Below are positions 25,426-35,753 of a DNA stretch of 64,000 bases, in pieces. The first letter of the stretch is position 1. Each line of letters opens with the position of its first letter. Source of the stretch: CAIQPS01 sp963721365 (lineage in GTDB: Bacteria > Actinomycetota > Thermoleophilia > RBG-16-64-13); assembly GCA_963721365.1 (NCBI GenBank), contig CAVRJE010000017.1, positions 124,001-188,000 of the forward strand. The letters run 5' to 3'. The translations under genes were made by a program, and so were the position numbers. The notes under the pieces are model-generated. The model did no database searches and was not told the DNA's origin. It worked only from the letters and a program-made list of their open reading frames with translations.

Positions 25426-28008
25426 CTACTCGCCCGCCTTTTCGAAGACCAGCTCCAGATCGTGCTCGTCAACCATGATCGTGTCGCCGTCGCGGAACTC
25501 GCCTTTCAGCAGCGCGAGAGCCACCCGGTCCTGGATCTCCTTCTGGATGAGGCGTTTGAGCGGCCGAGCGCCGTAGGCGGGGTCGTAGCCCTGCTGCGCC
25601 AGGTAGAGCTTTGCCGCGTCGGTGATCTCCAGGTGGATGTCGCGCTCCGCGAGCCGTTTGCGAAGCAGACCGAGTTGGATGTCGACGATGCCCTTGATGT
25701 GCTCCAGGCTCAGCCGGTGGAAGATGATCACCTCGTCCACCCGGTTGAGGAACTCGGGCTTGAAGGTCGCCTGCATCAGTTCGGTCACCCGCATGTTCAT
25801 CTCGATCTCGGTGATGTCGGGGTCGAGAATGAACTGGCCGCCCACGTTGGAGGTCATGATGACCACGGAGTTCTTGAAGTCCACCGTCCGGCCGTGGCCG
25901 TCGGTAAGCCGGCCCTCGTCCAGGATCTGCAGCAGCAGGTTGAAGACGTCCGGGTGCGCCTTCTCGATCTCGTCGAGGAGAAGCACTGAGTAGGGGCGTC
26001 GCCGCACGGCCTCGGTGAGGTAGCCGCCTTCCTCGTAGCCTACGTAGCCGGGCGGCGCCCCGATGAGCCGGGCCACGGAGTGCCGCTCCTGGAACTCGCT
26101 CATGTCCACGCGGACCATGGCCTTTTCGTCGTCGAACAGGAATTCGGCCAATGCCCGGCCGAGCTCCGTCTTGCCGACGCCTGTGGGCCCCAGGAAGATG
26201 AAGCTGCCGATAGGCCGGTTCGGGTCCTGCAGACCCGCGCGGGCCCGCCGGATGGCGCTGGCCACGGCCTCCAGAGCGTCGTCCTGCCCCACCACCCGGA
26301 GCCGCAGTCTCTCCTCCATGTGGATAAGCTTCTCCACTTCGCCTTCGAGCAGCCGCGACACCGGGATGCCGGTCCACTTGGCGACCACTTCGGCGATGTC
26401 TTCCTCTTCGACTTCTTCCTTGAGCATCCGGACTTCGCTCTGCAGCTCGTTCAGGTGCTGGTTCTCGGTTGCCAGCCGCCGCTCGGCGTCCGGTATGCGA
26501 CCGTAGCGAAGCTCCGCGGTCTTCTGCAGGTCGCCCACGCGCTCGGCACGCTCCGCTTCGGTCTTGGCCTGGTCGATCTCCTCTTTGACCGCCTGGATCT
26601 TGCCGATGGCGTCTTTCTCGGCTTGCCAGTGAGCCCTCATCCCGGACGACTGCTCTCGCAGATCGGCCAATTCGGACTCGATGGTCCTGCGCCGCTCCGT
26701 GGAAGCCGTATCTTTCTCTTTGCTCAGAGCGTGGTGCTCGATGTCGAGCTGCTTGATGCGCCGCTCCACCTGGTCGATCTCCATGGGCATCGAGTCGATC
26801 TCGATCCGCAGGCGGCTGGCCGCTTCGTCCATCAGGTCGATGGCCTTGTCGGGCAGAAAGCGATCGGAGATATACCGGTGGGAAAGCACGGCCGCTGCGA
26901 TGAGGGCGGAGTCCTGGATGCGGACGCCGTGGTGCACCTCGTAGCGCTCCTTGAGCCCACGCAAGATGGCGATCGTGTCTTCCACCGTCGGCTCGCCGAC
27001 CAGGACGGGCTGGAAGCGCCGCTCCAGGGCCGCGTCCTTCTCCACGTGCTTCCGATACTCGTCGAGCGTGGTCGCACCGACGACCCGCAACTCGCCGCGG
27101 GCGAGCATAGGCTTGAGCATGTTCGCAGCGTCGACCGCCCCTTCGGCGCCGCCGGCGCCCACGATGGTATGCATCTCGTCGATGAAGGTGATGATCTCGC
27201 CTTCGGAATCGGCGATCTCCTTCAGGACGGCCTTGAGGCGCTCCTCGAATTCCCCGCGGTATTTGGCTCCGGCGACGATGGCGCCGATGTCGAGCGCCAC
27301 GACCCGCTTGTTCTTCAGACCCTCGGGTACGTCACCGGACACGATCCTCTGGGCCAGCCCCTCGGCGATGGCCGTCTTGCCAACGCCCGGCTCGCCGATG
27401 AGGACGGGGTTGTTCTTCGTCCGGCGGCTCAGCACCTGGATCACGCGGCGGATCTCGTCGTCGCGGCCGATTACTGGGTCCAGCTTGCCCCTACGGGCTA
27501 ATTCGGTCAGATCGCGTCCGAAGCGCTGCAGCGCCTGATATTTCTCCTCGGCGTTGGGGTCCTCGGCCCTCTGAGAGCCGCGCAGGTCCTTGAGTACCTT
27601 AAGGAGGGCATCACGGGTGACCGCGTAGCGCTTGAACAGATCGCCCACATAGCCGGGGCTCGCTGTAAGGCCCATGAGCACGTGCTCCGTGGACACGTAA
27701 GCATCCTTCATCTTGTCGGCCTCGGACTGGGCAGTCTCGAGGACCGACTGGGTCTCCCGGGCGAAGCCCACTTGCGTGTCTCCGTGCACGGTGCCGAAGC
27801 GCTCCAGCCGCCGGGCCAGTTCCGAACGGATGGCGGCATGACTTGCGCCGATGCGCTCCAATATAGGGACCGTCAAGCCCCCGTCCTGGTCCAGTAGGGC
27901 GATCGTCAGATGCTCGGGCTCGACCTGCGCGTGCCCGCGCTCTTGAGCCAGCTTCTGCGCGGCGGCGAGCGCTTCCTGGGCCTTGAGCGTCAATCGTTCC
28001 AGTTGCAT
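25426..28008 (-). CDS. clpB: ClpB disaggregase
   Basis: An 860-residue AAA+ chaperone that, with DnaK, pulls proteins from aggregates. The N-domain covers about residues 1-145. The first ATPase module has Walker A GEPGVGKTA, then a coiled-coil middle domain (QVERRIKQLDIEHHALSKEK onward), and the second ATPase module has Walker A GPTGVGKTE and the pore loop GYVGYEEGG. The ATG at 28008 is chosen because aaggag lies nine bases upstream. It follows a class A penicillin-binding protein by 42 bases on the same strand; no separate promoter is obvious, so it is probably cotranscribed with it, divergently from the dnaK operon. Confidence 0.96.
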   Translation of the reverse strand: MQLERLTLKAQEALAAAQKLAQERGHAQVEPEHLTIALLDQDGGLTVPILERIGASHAAIRSELARRLERFGTVHGDTQVGFARETQSVLETAQSEADKMKDAYVSTEHVLMGLTASPGYVGDLFKRYAVTRDALLKVLKDLRGSQRAEDPNAEEKYQALQRFGRDLTELARRGKLDPVIGRDDEIRRVIQVLSRRTKNNPVLIGEPGVGKTAIAEGLAQRIVSGDVPEGLKNKRVVALDIGAIVAGAKYRGEFEERLKAVLKEIADSEGEIITFIDEMHTIVGAGGAEGAVDAANMLKPMLARGELRVVGATTLDEYRKHVEKDAALERRFQPVLVGEPTVEDTIAILRGLKERYEVHHGVRIQDSALIAAAVLSHRYISDRFLPDKAIDLMDEAASRLRIEIDSMPMEIDQVERRIKQLDIEHHALSKEKDTASTERRRTIESELADLREQSSGMRAHWQAEKDAIGKIQAVKEEIDQAKTEAERAERVGDLQKTAELRYGRIPDAERRLATENQHLNELQSEVRMLKEEVEEEDIAEVVAKWTGIPVSRLLEGEVEKLIHMEERLRLRVVGQDDALEAVASAIRRARAGLQDPNRPIGSFIFLGPTGVGKTELGRALAEFLFDDEKAMVRVDMSEFQERHSVARLIGAPPGYVGYEEGGYLTEAVRRRPYSVLLLDEIEKAHPDVFNLLLQILDEGRLTDGHGRTVDFKNSVVIMTSNVGGQFILDPDITEIEMNMRVTELMQATFKPEFLNRVDEVIIFHRLSLEHIKGIVDIQLGLLRKRLAERDIHLEITDAAKLYLAQQGYDPAYGARPLKRLIQKEIQDRVALALLKGEFRDGDTIMVDEHDLELVFEKAGE

Positions 28009-28050
28009 GGCCACCAACTCCTTGCAGCCGTACGCTCGAACGCCGCGGCC

Positions 28051-30108
28051 CTACGGCTGGGGCGGCGGCGGTACGGTCACCGACACCGGCGGAGGCAACA
28101 GGGTCGTGGTCGTGGTCGTGCTCTGCGTCGTCGTCGACGAGGGGTAGGCGGCGTAGGTGCTGCGGAAGAACGGGTCGTACGTCATGAGGACCTGAGGCGC
28201 GCTGAAATCGAGCTCGGGGTAGTCGCGGTCCGCGACGTTCATGAACTTCTGCCAGATCTGGGCGGGGAAGCTTCCTCCGGTGACGCTGATGTTGTGGACG
28301 TCGGTCATAGGGATCTGCCCTTGGGGAAAGCCGACCCAGACCGTCGTGGAGAGGTGGGGCGTATATCCGCAGAACCAGGCGTCGCCGAATTCCTGAGCCG
28401 TACCCGTCTTGCCGGCGGCCGGGCGGTCGATGTTGGCCTTGGTGCCTGTGCCGTGCAGGATGTTCTGCTGGAGGATGCGGGTGACGTCGTAGGCGACGCC
28501 GGCGGAGATAGCCTGCGTCCGTTTGGGGTTGGCCTGCCAGATCACCTTGCCGCTGGAATCCTTGATGCGCAGGATGATAGTGGGCTCCACATGCTCGCCC
28601 TTGTTCGAGAGGGTGCCGTAGGCCGAAGCCATCTCCAGCGCGGACACGCCGTACGTCAGGCCGCCGAGGACGATGGCCGGGCTCACGTTCAGATACGAGG
28701 TGATACCCATTCGGTGGGCCGTGTCGACGATGCGGTCGGCGCCCACGTCAAGCGCCAGCTGGGCGTAGACCGTGTTGTCGCTCCGCAGGGTCGCCTGCAC
28801 GATGGTCGAGATGCCGTAGGAGTTACCGCCGAAGGTTCTCACCTTCCACGGCTGGGTGGCGCCCGGGTAGGTCAGGGAGACCGGCATTGACATGTAGGAG
28901 GTCTCCCAGGGGTCGATCCCCATCTCGATGGCGGCGGTCAGGCAGAACGTCTTGAAGGCCGAGCCCGCCTGACGCCGGCCCTGGGAGGCGAGATTGAACT
29001 TGGACGTATCGTAGTCGGTGCCGCCTACCATCGCCCGGATGTAGCCGGTGTCGCTCTCGATGCTCACGAGCGCCGCCGAGGGATCTCCCTGCTTGTTCAG
29101 GATGGAGGCGATGGCGTCGGTGGCCAGCTTCTGATACGCGGGGTTTATGGTGGTCTCCACCCGCAGTCCGCCCTGGAACACCTTTTCCTCGCCGAACATG
29201 TCGATGAGCTGCTTGCGTACGTAGGCGACCACATACGGCTCCTGGACTTGGGTGTAGGGAGAGTAGGGCGCCAACTGTATGGGCGTCAGGAGGGCGTCCT
29301 CGGCCTCCTGCTGAGTGATGAAGCCCAGATCGGCCATCTTCTGGATGACCATATTGCGCCGTTCCAAGCGCCTTCTCCAGATGCTTGCGGGGAGAGAAAC
29401 CGGTGGGAGCCTGGGGAAGGCCGGCTATGAGAGCGGCCTCGGCGAGAGTCAGCTTTGCGGGGTCCTTGCCGAAATACGTCTGCGCCGCGGCCTCGACGCC
29501 GTATGCATTCGAGCCGAAGTACACGGTGTTGAGATAGAGATCGAGGATCTCCTCCTTGGAGTACTTGCGCTCGAGTTGCCAGGCAAGGGCCATCTCGTTG
29601 AACTTGCGGTTGAACGAGAGGTCGGTGCGGTCGAGATAGAGGTTCCCCACCAGTTGCATCGTGATAGTCGAGAAGCCCTCGGTGGTGCGCTGGGCGCTGA
29701 CGTTGGTGGCGAGGGCGCGCACGAAGCTTCTGAAGTCCACACCCGGATGGCTGTAGAAGCGCTCGTCTTCAATGGCTACCACGGCGTTGCGCAGGATCGG
29801 CGGGATCTGCTTGCCACTGATGACGGTCCGGTTCTCGACCCCGTGCAGATAGGAGAGAAGGGTGCCGTCGGCCGCGTAGATCGCACTTGTCTGTGCCAGC
29901 GACACCTGGTGCTGGTCGCCGAGCGAGGGGATGTCATTCTCAAAGGCCGCCACGGTACGCAGACCCACGCTCAAGACCGCGCCGACAGATCCCCAGCCGC
30001 GATGAGCGGTATGGCGACGAGCACGGCGATGAGGATGATGATGCGCCGCCGATGCGTCTTTTCCGAACGCCTCTGGCGGGCGCTGCGTCTTTTTCGACCG
30101 ACCTTCAT
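28051..30108 (-). CDS. Class A penicillin-binding protein (PBP1a-type, two frameshifts)
   Basis: Bifunctional peptidoglycan polymerase of about 685 residues. It begins with a basic tail (KVGRKRRSARQRR) and a membrane helix, then the GT51 glycosyltransferase domain (VVAIEDERFYSHPGVDFRSF, TITMQLVGNLYL). The transpeptidase domain has SxxK in GSAFKTF, SxN in RSDNTVYA and KTG in AAGKTGTAQ. The C-terminus is a Thr/Pro tail (TTTTTTLLPPPVS). The frame breaks near 29990, inside or just after the membrane helix, and near 29365 (KAL then ERRNMVIQ). The ATG at 30108 has a gaggga site. It is followed by clpB and diverges from dnaK. Confidence 0.88.
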
Positions 30109-30242
30109 GCGTCCCTCAGGAGCGTGGTGAACGGCCCTCCGGGACGGCGGACCTCGCACGCTGCGACGTATTGTACCGAATACAAGGTTTCTTCGGCATT
30201 TTCTCGGGAATACTGAGCCTGCACAGCTGCCCCATCCATAAA

Positions 30243-30263
30243 CTTGACAAAGATAGACTCAGA
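30243..30263. promoter_or_regulatory. HAIR operator (HspR binding site)
   Basis: CTTGACA-N7-ACTCAGA matches the HspR-associated inverted repeat consensus CTTGAGT-N7-ACTCAAG at 10 of 14 positions with the exact 7-base spacing. It covers the -35 of the dnaK promoter, so HspR bound here would block RNA polymerase. hspR itself is the last heat-shock gene of this operon, giving the usual autoregulatory loop. Confidence 0.8.
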
Positions 30264-30272
30264 TTTTATAAT
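30244..30272 (+). promoter_or_regulatory. dnaK promoter, full consensus
   Basis: ttgaca at 30244-30249 and tataat at 30267-30272 are both perfect and 17 bases apart. They lie 45 bases before the dnaK ATG. On the other strand tgccga/tacaat (30198-30193 and 30175-30170, 17 bases apart) is a weaker promoter for the penicillin-binding protein and clpB. Confidence 0.88.
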
Positions 30273-30317
30273 GGGCACATGCTAATGAACGTATAGCGAG
30301 CTGCGGAGGATATCTAA

Positions 30318-32238
30318 ATGGGCAAGATCATCGGCATCGACCTGGGCACGACCTACTCTGCGATGGCCGTGCTGGAAGGCGGCGAGCCGACCATCATCCC
30401 CAACGCCGAGGGTGGCAGGACCACCCCATCGGTGGTGGCCTTTACCAAGACCGGGGAGCAGCTGGTCGGGACCGTCGCGAAACGCCAGGCAGTCACCAAC
30501 CCCGAGAACACCATCTTTTCCATCAAGCGCTTCATGGGACGCAAGTTCTCCAACGTGAGCGAAGAGATGAAGATCGTCCCCTACAAGGTGGTCGAGGGTC
30601 CCAACAGTGACGTGCGCGTCAATGTCAAGGACGCGCTCTACTCTCCGCCGGAGATATCGGCGAAGATCCTTCAGAAACTCAAGCGCGACGCTGAAGCCTT
30701 CCTGGGCACCGAGGTCACGGAAGCGGTCATCACCGTCCCCGCCTACTTCGACGATGCTCAACGTCAGGCGACCCGCGACGCGGGCATCATCGCCGGTCTG
30801 GAAGTCAAGCGCATCGTCAACGAGCCGACGGCGGCCTCGCTGGCCTACGGGCTCGACAAAGAGCACGAGCAGACCGTCCTGGTCTTCGACCTCGGCGGCG
30901 GTACCTTCGACGTGTCCATCCTGGAACTGGGCGACGGCGTGTTCGAAGTCAAATCGACGAACGGCGATACTCATCTGGGCGGCGACAACTTCGACAAGGC
31001 CATCGTCGACTGGATCGTCAACGAGTTCCGCAGGGAGAAGGGCGTCGATCTGACCAAAGACCGTCAGGCCCTCCAACGCCTCTACGAAGCGGCCGAGAAG
31101 GCCAAGGTCGAGCTCTCCTCAGTGCTCGAAACCACCGTCAATCAGCCCTTCATCACCATGGACCAGAGCGGCCCGCTCCACCTGGAGATGACTCTGAGCC
31201 GCGCGAAACTGGAAGAGCTCACCCGCGAACTGCTCGACCGGACCGTCGGTCCGACCAAGCAGGCCATGGACGATGCCGGCCTCAAGGCCGGAGACCTGGA
31301 CCAAGTCATCCTCGTAGGCGGAATGACCCGGATGCCGGCCGTGCAGGAGAAGGTCCGCTCGCTCACCGGCAAAGAGCCCCACAAGGGCATCAACCCCGAT
31401 GAAGTGGTGGCGCTGGGCGCGGCCATCCAGGGCGGCGTACTGGCCGGCGAAGTCAAGGACATCATCCTTCTTGACGTGACGCCCGCTCTCGCTGGGCATC
31501 GAGACCAAGGGCGGCGTGTTCACCCGTCTGATCGACCGCAACACCACCATCCCCACCCGCAAGAGCGAGATCTTCTCGACGGCGGAAGACGGTCAGACCT
31601 CGGTCGAGATCCACGTGCTGCAGGGCGAGCGCGACCTGGCCGCCTACAACAAGACCCTGGGTAAATTCCAGCTTACCGGCATCCCGATGGCACCGCGCGG
31701 CATCCCGCAGATCGAGGTGGGCTTCGATATCGACGCCAACGGCATCACGCACGTGTCGGCGAAAGACCTGGCCACGGGCAACCAGCAGAAGATCGAGATC
31801 AAGAGCTCGAGTGGCCTTAGCGACGACGAGATCAAGAAGATGATGCGCGACGCCGAGGTCAACGCCGAAGAGGACCGCAAGAAGAAAGAGACCGTCGACA
31901 CCCGCAACCAGGCGGAGAACCTGGTGTACTCGACGCGCAAGTCACTCAAAGAGATTGGCGACAAGGTGGACGGCGCCACCCGGGGTGACATCGAGAACGC
32001 GATGCGCGACCTGGAAGACGCGATCAAGGGCGACAACATCGATCTCATCCGTAGCCGCATGAACACGCTGCAGGAAGCCGCGTACAAGCTGTCCGAAGCG
32101 GCCTACCAGGCCGCTCAGGCCCAGCGTGGCGATACAGGCACGGGCGGAGACGCCGGTGGTGGCTACCAGGGCGGCGGTACGCCCGAAGACGAAGTAGTAG
32201 AAGAAGCCGACTACGAAGTTATCGACGAAGACAAGTAG
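30318..32238 (+). CDS. dnaK: Hsp70 chaperone DnaK (frameshifted)
   Basis: About 639 residues. The nucleotide-binding domain starts GKIIGIDLGTTYSAMAVLEG and includes VFDLGGGTFDVSIL and ILVGGMTRMPAV. The substrate-binding domain begins near LLDVTPLSLGIETKGGVFT; the acidic C-terminus ends EVIDEDK. The frame breaks at about 31482, where an extra g after acgccc splits LLDVTP from LSLGIE; both halves otherwise read perfectly, so an assembly error is likely. The start has a ggaggat site. It is the first gene of dnaK-hsp20-grpE-dnaJ-hspR, under a consensus promoter with an HspR operator. Confidence 0.96.
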
Positions 32239-32294
32239 TCGACGGCGAACCATAGCCGGTGGAGTAGGCGACAGTAGATAGGAGGTTCGAACAA

Positions 32295-32783
32295 ATGACA
32301 CTCGTAAGGTGGGATCCGTTCCGTGACCTGACGGCTCTGCAGAGCGAGGTCAACCGTCTCTTCTCCCGCGCGAGCGGCGGCGACGTGGGCGAGCGGCAAT
32401 CGTGGACTCCGGCCGTCGACGTGGTCGAGACCGAAGACGCTATCGTTCTGAAGGCCGAGCTCGCCGGCATGGATCCCAAGGACATCAGCATCGAAGTGCA
32501 GGACAATGTCCTCACGGTCAGCGGCGAGCGCCGGTTCGAGGAAGAGGTCAAGGAAGACAAGTTCTACCGCATCGAACGGCGGTACGGCTCCTTCAGCCGG
32601 TCCCTGGCCCTCCCGCCCACGGCGGATGAGAGCAAGGTGGAGGCCAAGTACGAGAACGGTCTGCTCCGGATCACCGTTCCCAAGGCCGAGGTCGCCAAGC
32701 CCAAGAAGATCACGGTCGCGGTGGGCGGCGGGCAGGAGCAGAAGACCGTCGAAGCCACGGCCACCGAGACGCAAGCGTACTAG
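32295..32783 (+). CDS. Small heat-shock protein Hsp20
   Basis: A 162-residue alpha-crystallin-domain holdase. The N-terminus (RWDPFRDLTALQSEVNRLF) and core strands (WTPAVDVVETEDAIVLKAEL, GERRFEEEV, GSFSRSLALP, ENGLLRITVPK) are typical, including the conserved GLL-x-I motif near residue 128. It starts behind a taggagg site 56 bases after dnaK and ends one base before the grpE start codon. Its insertion inside the dnaK-grpE-dnaJ operon places the holdase at a fixed ratio with the refolding machine and under the same HspR control. Confidence 0.93.
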   Translation: MTLVRWDPFRDLTALQSEVNRLFSRASGGDVGERQSWTPAVDVVETEDAIVLKAELAGMDPKDISIEVQDNVLTVSGERRFEEEVKEDKFYRIERRYGSFSRSLALPPTADESKVEAKYENGLLRITVPKAEVAKPKKITVAVGGGQEQKTVEATATETQAY

Positions 32784-32784
32784 G

Positions 32785-33471
32785 ATGACCGGTACCAGGA
32801 AACGCATACCGATCAACGGTCAGCCGGCCGCGGCGGAGGATCCCTCCGCCGCGGCGGCCCCTACCGCCGAGATGGGCCAGACGGGCCCGGCTACCGGTAC
32901 CGGTGCGGCCGGCCGGCCGGCCGATGCCGGCGTCCCCGGCAGCGCACCCGCAGGCGTCCCCGGCGAGACCGAGCCATCGGCCGAACAGGCCCAGCTCGAG
33001 GCGGAGGTCGAAGCGCTGCGCCACGAGCGCGACGCACTCGCCGATAGAGAAATACGATTGCGCGCCGAGTTCGAGAACTTCCGCAGGCGCGCGTCCCGGG
33101 AGGCGCTGGAGGCCCGCGAGCGCATCCAGGGCGGGTTGCTGGGCGACCTACTGCCCGTGCTCGACAACCTGGAGCGGGCTCTCGACGCAGCCGAGCATCA
33201 CGATGAAGGCAAAGTCCTGGGCGGCGTCCGGATGACCCGGGACATGTTCCTGGAACTGCTGCGGCGCGCCGGCGTCGAGGAGATCGAGACCGTCGGCGGC
33301 CCATTCGATCCCCACGTTCACGACGCCGTCGTCATGCAGGCGTCCGAACAGGAGGAGGGCGCCGTGATGGCCGTTCTCGAGCGGGGCTATCGTCAGGGTG
33401 ACCGTGTCCTTCGGCCCGCGCGGGTGGCTGTCTCCTCAGGACCGGCTGAGCCGGCCGGCGGACGCGAGTAG
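32785..33471 (+). CDS. grpE: Nucleotide exchange factor GrpE
   Basis: A 228-residue co-chaperone that releases ADP from DnaK. A long low-complexity Ala/Gly/Pro N-terminus (about 70 residues) is followed by a coiled coil (QLEAEVEALRHERDALADREIRLRAEF in part) and the conserved FENFRRRASRE, LLPVLDNLERAL and beta domain GGPFDPHVHDAVVMQ, GYRQGDRVLRPARVAVS. The ATG at 32785 lies one base after the hsp20 stop, so translation is probably coupled. Confidence 0.92.
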   Translation: MTGTRKRIPINGQPAAAEDPSAAAAPTAEMGQTGPATGTGAAGRPADAGVPGSAPAGVPGETEPSAEQAQLEAEVEALRHERDALADREIRLRAEFENFRRRASREALEARERIQGGLLGDLLPVLDNLERALDAAEHHDEGKVLGGVRMTRDMFLELLRRAGVEEIETVGGPFDPHVHDAVVMQASEQEEGAVMAVLERGYRQGDRVLRPARVAVSSGPAEPAGGRE

Positions 33472-33477
33472 CAGAGC

Positions 33478-34605
33478 GTGGCAGCCGGCGACCGCAACTA
33501 CTACGACGTCCTGGGGGTCAAGAAGACCGCTACCCAGGACGAGGTCAAGAAGGCGTACCGGAAGCTGGCCCGCCAGTATCATCCGGACGCCAATCCCAAC
33601 GACCCCAAGGCGGAGGAGAAGTTCAAGGAAGTCTCCAGCGCCTACGAAGTCCTGTCCGACGCCGACAAGCGGAAGCAGTACGACGCCGGGCCCAGCCCGT
33701 TCTTTGGGCAGGGCGCCCGGCGCGGCGGCACGTACCAGGACCAGCAGGCGCCCCCCATGGGCGGGGACTGGGCGGACCTTTTCGGCAACCTGTTCGGTGG
33801 CGGCGGGGAGGCTTCGGAGGCGGTGGGGGCGGGCGCCGGCAACGCGCGCCGGAGCGCGGCGAGGACATCACGGTTGCCGTCCAGATGTCCTTCGACGACG
33901 CGCTAAAGGGCGTCACGACCAAGATAAGCGTGCCGCAGACGGTCAACTGCGACTGCTTGCGGCGGTAGCGGAGCGGCTCCGGGGACGAGCCCGATGGCCT
34001 GCCCCCAGTGCAAGGGGCGGGGAAGCGTGAATGCGAGCCAAGGCTTCTTCTCTATCAACCAGCCCTGCCCGAGTTGTGGCGGGGCCGGCACGGTGATAGA
34101 GAACCCGTGCGCCGCGTGCCGCGGCATCGGGACCGCCCGGGCGCTCAAGAAGTTCACCGTGCCCTTGCCCGCCGGCGTCAAAGACGGGACCAAGATCCGG
34201 CTCAAAGGTAAGGGCGAACCCGGGCAGCGGGGTGGCCCTCCGGGCGATCTCTATGTGGTCGCCCAGGTCGACGAGAGCCCGGTGTTCGAACGGAGGGGCG
34301 CCGACCTTGTGGTGGAGGTGCCGGTGACGATAACGGAGGCCGCGCTCGGGGCCACCGTCAGGGTCCCCACTCCCGACGGGAGTGTCGGCCTGAAGGTCCC
34401 GGCGGGCACTCAGAACGGCAAGATGCTCAAGCTGAAAGGCAAGGGAGCGCCCCGCCTGGGCGTGTCCGGCAAGGGCGACCTGCTCGCTCGGATCAAGGTC
34501 GTGGTTCCCGAGAAGCTCAGCGGTGAGCAGAAGGACCTGCTGAAGAAGTTCGCCGACGTGCGAAACGAAGACCCCCGGGCCGGCCGCATCGGCTGGTCGG
34601 CCTGA
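33478..34605 (+). CDS. dnaJ: Hsp40 co-chaperone DnaJ (two frameshifts)
   Basis: About 375 residues. The J domain is intact (YYDVLGVKKTATQDEVKKAY, HPD motif in YHPDANP), followed by a Gly/Phe region (DLFGNLFGGGG). The frame breaks near 33845, and the strand EDITVAVQMSFDDALKGV appears in another frame. It breaks again near 33956, where an extra t splits the first zinc motif. Restored, the four zinc repeats are CDCCGGSG, CPQCKGRG, CPSCGGAG and CAACRGIG, then the substrate domain to GWSA. The GTG at 33478 lies six bases after grpE. It stimulates DnaK ATPase and delivers clients. Confidence 0.9.
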
Positions 34606-34623
34606 TAGGGAAGATGGTTTATC

Positions 34624-35076
34624 ATGGCAGCACGATCCCGGATAGAAGAGAAGAAGATGCCCTTCGATGACAAGATGAGACCGGTCTTCATGATCTCGGT
34701 GGCCGCCGAGCTCGCCGAAATGCATCCGCAGACCCTGCGAATGTACGAGCGGCGGGGCCTCATCTGCCCCCGGCGGTCGTCCAAGAGCACCCGTCTCTAT
34801 TCGCTCGCCGACGTCGAGCGGCTGCGCCGCATCCAGCAACTCGTAGCCGACTGCGGGCTGAACCTGGCCGGCGTCGAGCGGGTGCTCGAGATGGAAGAGC
34901 AGCTCAATGCGTCGCAGCGCCGTCTGGAGCAGTTGCAGGCCGACATGGAGCGGCTGGCGGCGGAGGCGAGGGAAGAGCTGGAAGCCGTTCATCGCAGCTA
35001 CCGCAAAGAGCTGATCCCGCTCTCCCGACCGGGGCAGATGATAGTCATCACCGACCAGCGCCGCGGTAGACGGTGA
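34624..35076 (+). CDS. hspR: HspR, MerR-family heat-shock repressor
   Basis: A 150-residue repressor. The winged-helix MerR domain reads FMISVAAELAEMHPQTLRMYERRGLICPRRS and RLYSLADVERLRRIQQLV; a coiled coil (MEEQLNASQRRLEQLQADMERL) follows. It is the last heat-shock gene in the operon, as in Streptomyces and mycobacteria, where HspR binds HAIR sites with DnaK as co-repressor. A matching HAIR site overlaps the dnaK promoter here. The stop overlaps the GTG of the next gene by four bases. Confidence 0.93.
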   Translation: MAARSRIEEKKMPFDDKMRPVFMISVAAELAEMHPQTLRMYERRGLICPRRSSKSTRLYSLADVERLRRIQQLVADCGLNLAGVERVLEMEEQLNASQRRLEQLQADMERLAAEAREELEAVHRSYRKELIPLSRPGQMIVITDQRRGRR

Positions 35077-35687
35077 GCGAAGAGACAGTCTCCCAAGGCC
35101 AGGAGTCGTCCGCCGAGAAGCCGCCCGTGAAGGAGCCCGCTGCCCCTGCCGAGCTGCCGGGAGCCACGGAACAGCCCTGCGCCAACCATCCCAACCGCCT
35201 GACGATGGTGACGTGCAGCAACTGCAGCAAGCCCCTTTGCCCGGACTGCATGGTCTATTCCGCGGTCGGCATCAAGTGTAAGGAATGTGCCACGCTGCCC
35301 CGGTCGGCCCGGGCCACGCTGAAGACCAGCAAGTTCCTTCTCGCCATCGCCGCCGGCTTGTGGACGGCGACCGCGCTGGGCTTCGCCTACTACTACATCC
35401 TGGGCAGCGTCAGGTTCTTCTTCGTGTTCATCTTCGTGTCGGCGGGCATCGGCTATCTCGTCGGCGAGGTGATCAGCCGGACCTCCGGCCGCTATCACGG
35501 GCTGAAGACGGCCGTGGCCGCTGCAGGCGCCACCCTCTGGGCCTTCGTGCTTCCTCCGATCACGGCCGCCTTCATCAGCTACGGCGTCAACTGGGACACG
35601 GTGGTCTTCGCTTTGGGCGCGCGGGGCATCATCAACTGGATCGTGATGCTCTTCGCCGCGTACCTCGCCTGGAACCGCAACCGCTGA
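35073..35687 (+). CDS. B-box-type zinc-finger membrane protein
   Basis: A 204-residue protein with an acidic/Pro N-terminus, a cysteine-rich finger (CANHPNRLTMVTCSNC to CPDCMVY and CKECA, about residues 36-72) like bacterial B-box fingers, and then four hydrophobic helices (FLLAIAAGLWTATALGFAYYY, FFFVFIFVSAGIGYLVGEVI and two more). The GTG at 35073 overlaps the hspR stop (GTGA), so it is translated with hspR and should be heat-responsive too. Its biochemical function is unknown; the finger-plus-membrane layout resembles proteins sometimes annotated as rhomboid-associated. Confidence 0.72.
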   Translation: MSEETVSQGQESSAEKPPVKEPAAPAELPGATEQPCANHPNRLTMVTCSNCSKPLCPDCMVYSAVGIKCKECATLPRSARATLKTSKFLLAIAAGLWTATALGFAYYYILGSVRFFFVFIFVSAGIGYLVGEVISRTSGRYHGLKTAVAAAGATLWAFVLPPITAAFISYGVNWDTVVFALGARGIINWIVMLFAAYLAWNRNR

Positions 35688-35753
35688 CCGGGGACCCCCG
35701 GTGGCCGAGGGCGCACGCGGGGGGTCGGCGCCTCGGGGGCGTGTCTCCACCGG

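Noticed and set aside
31470..31500. Programmed ribosomal frameshift in dnaK
   Set aside because: No slippery heptamer or pseudoknot is evident, dnaK is never known to need one, and the same one-base pattern recurs in many unrelated genes.
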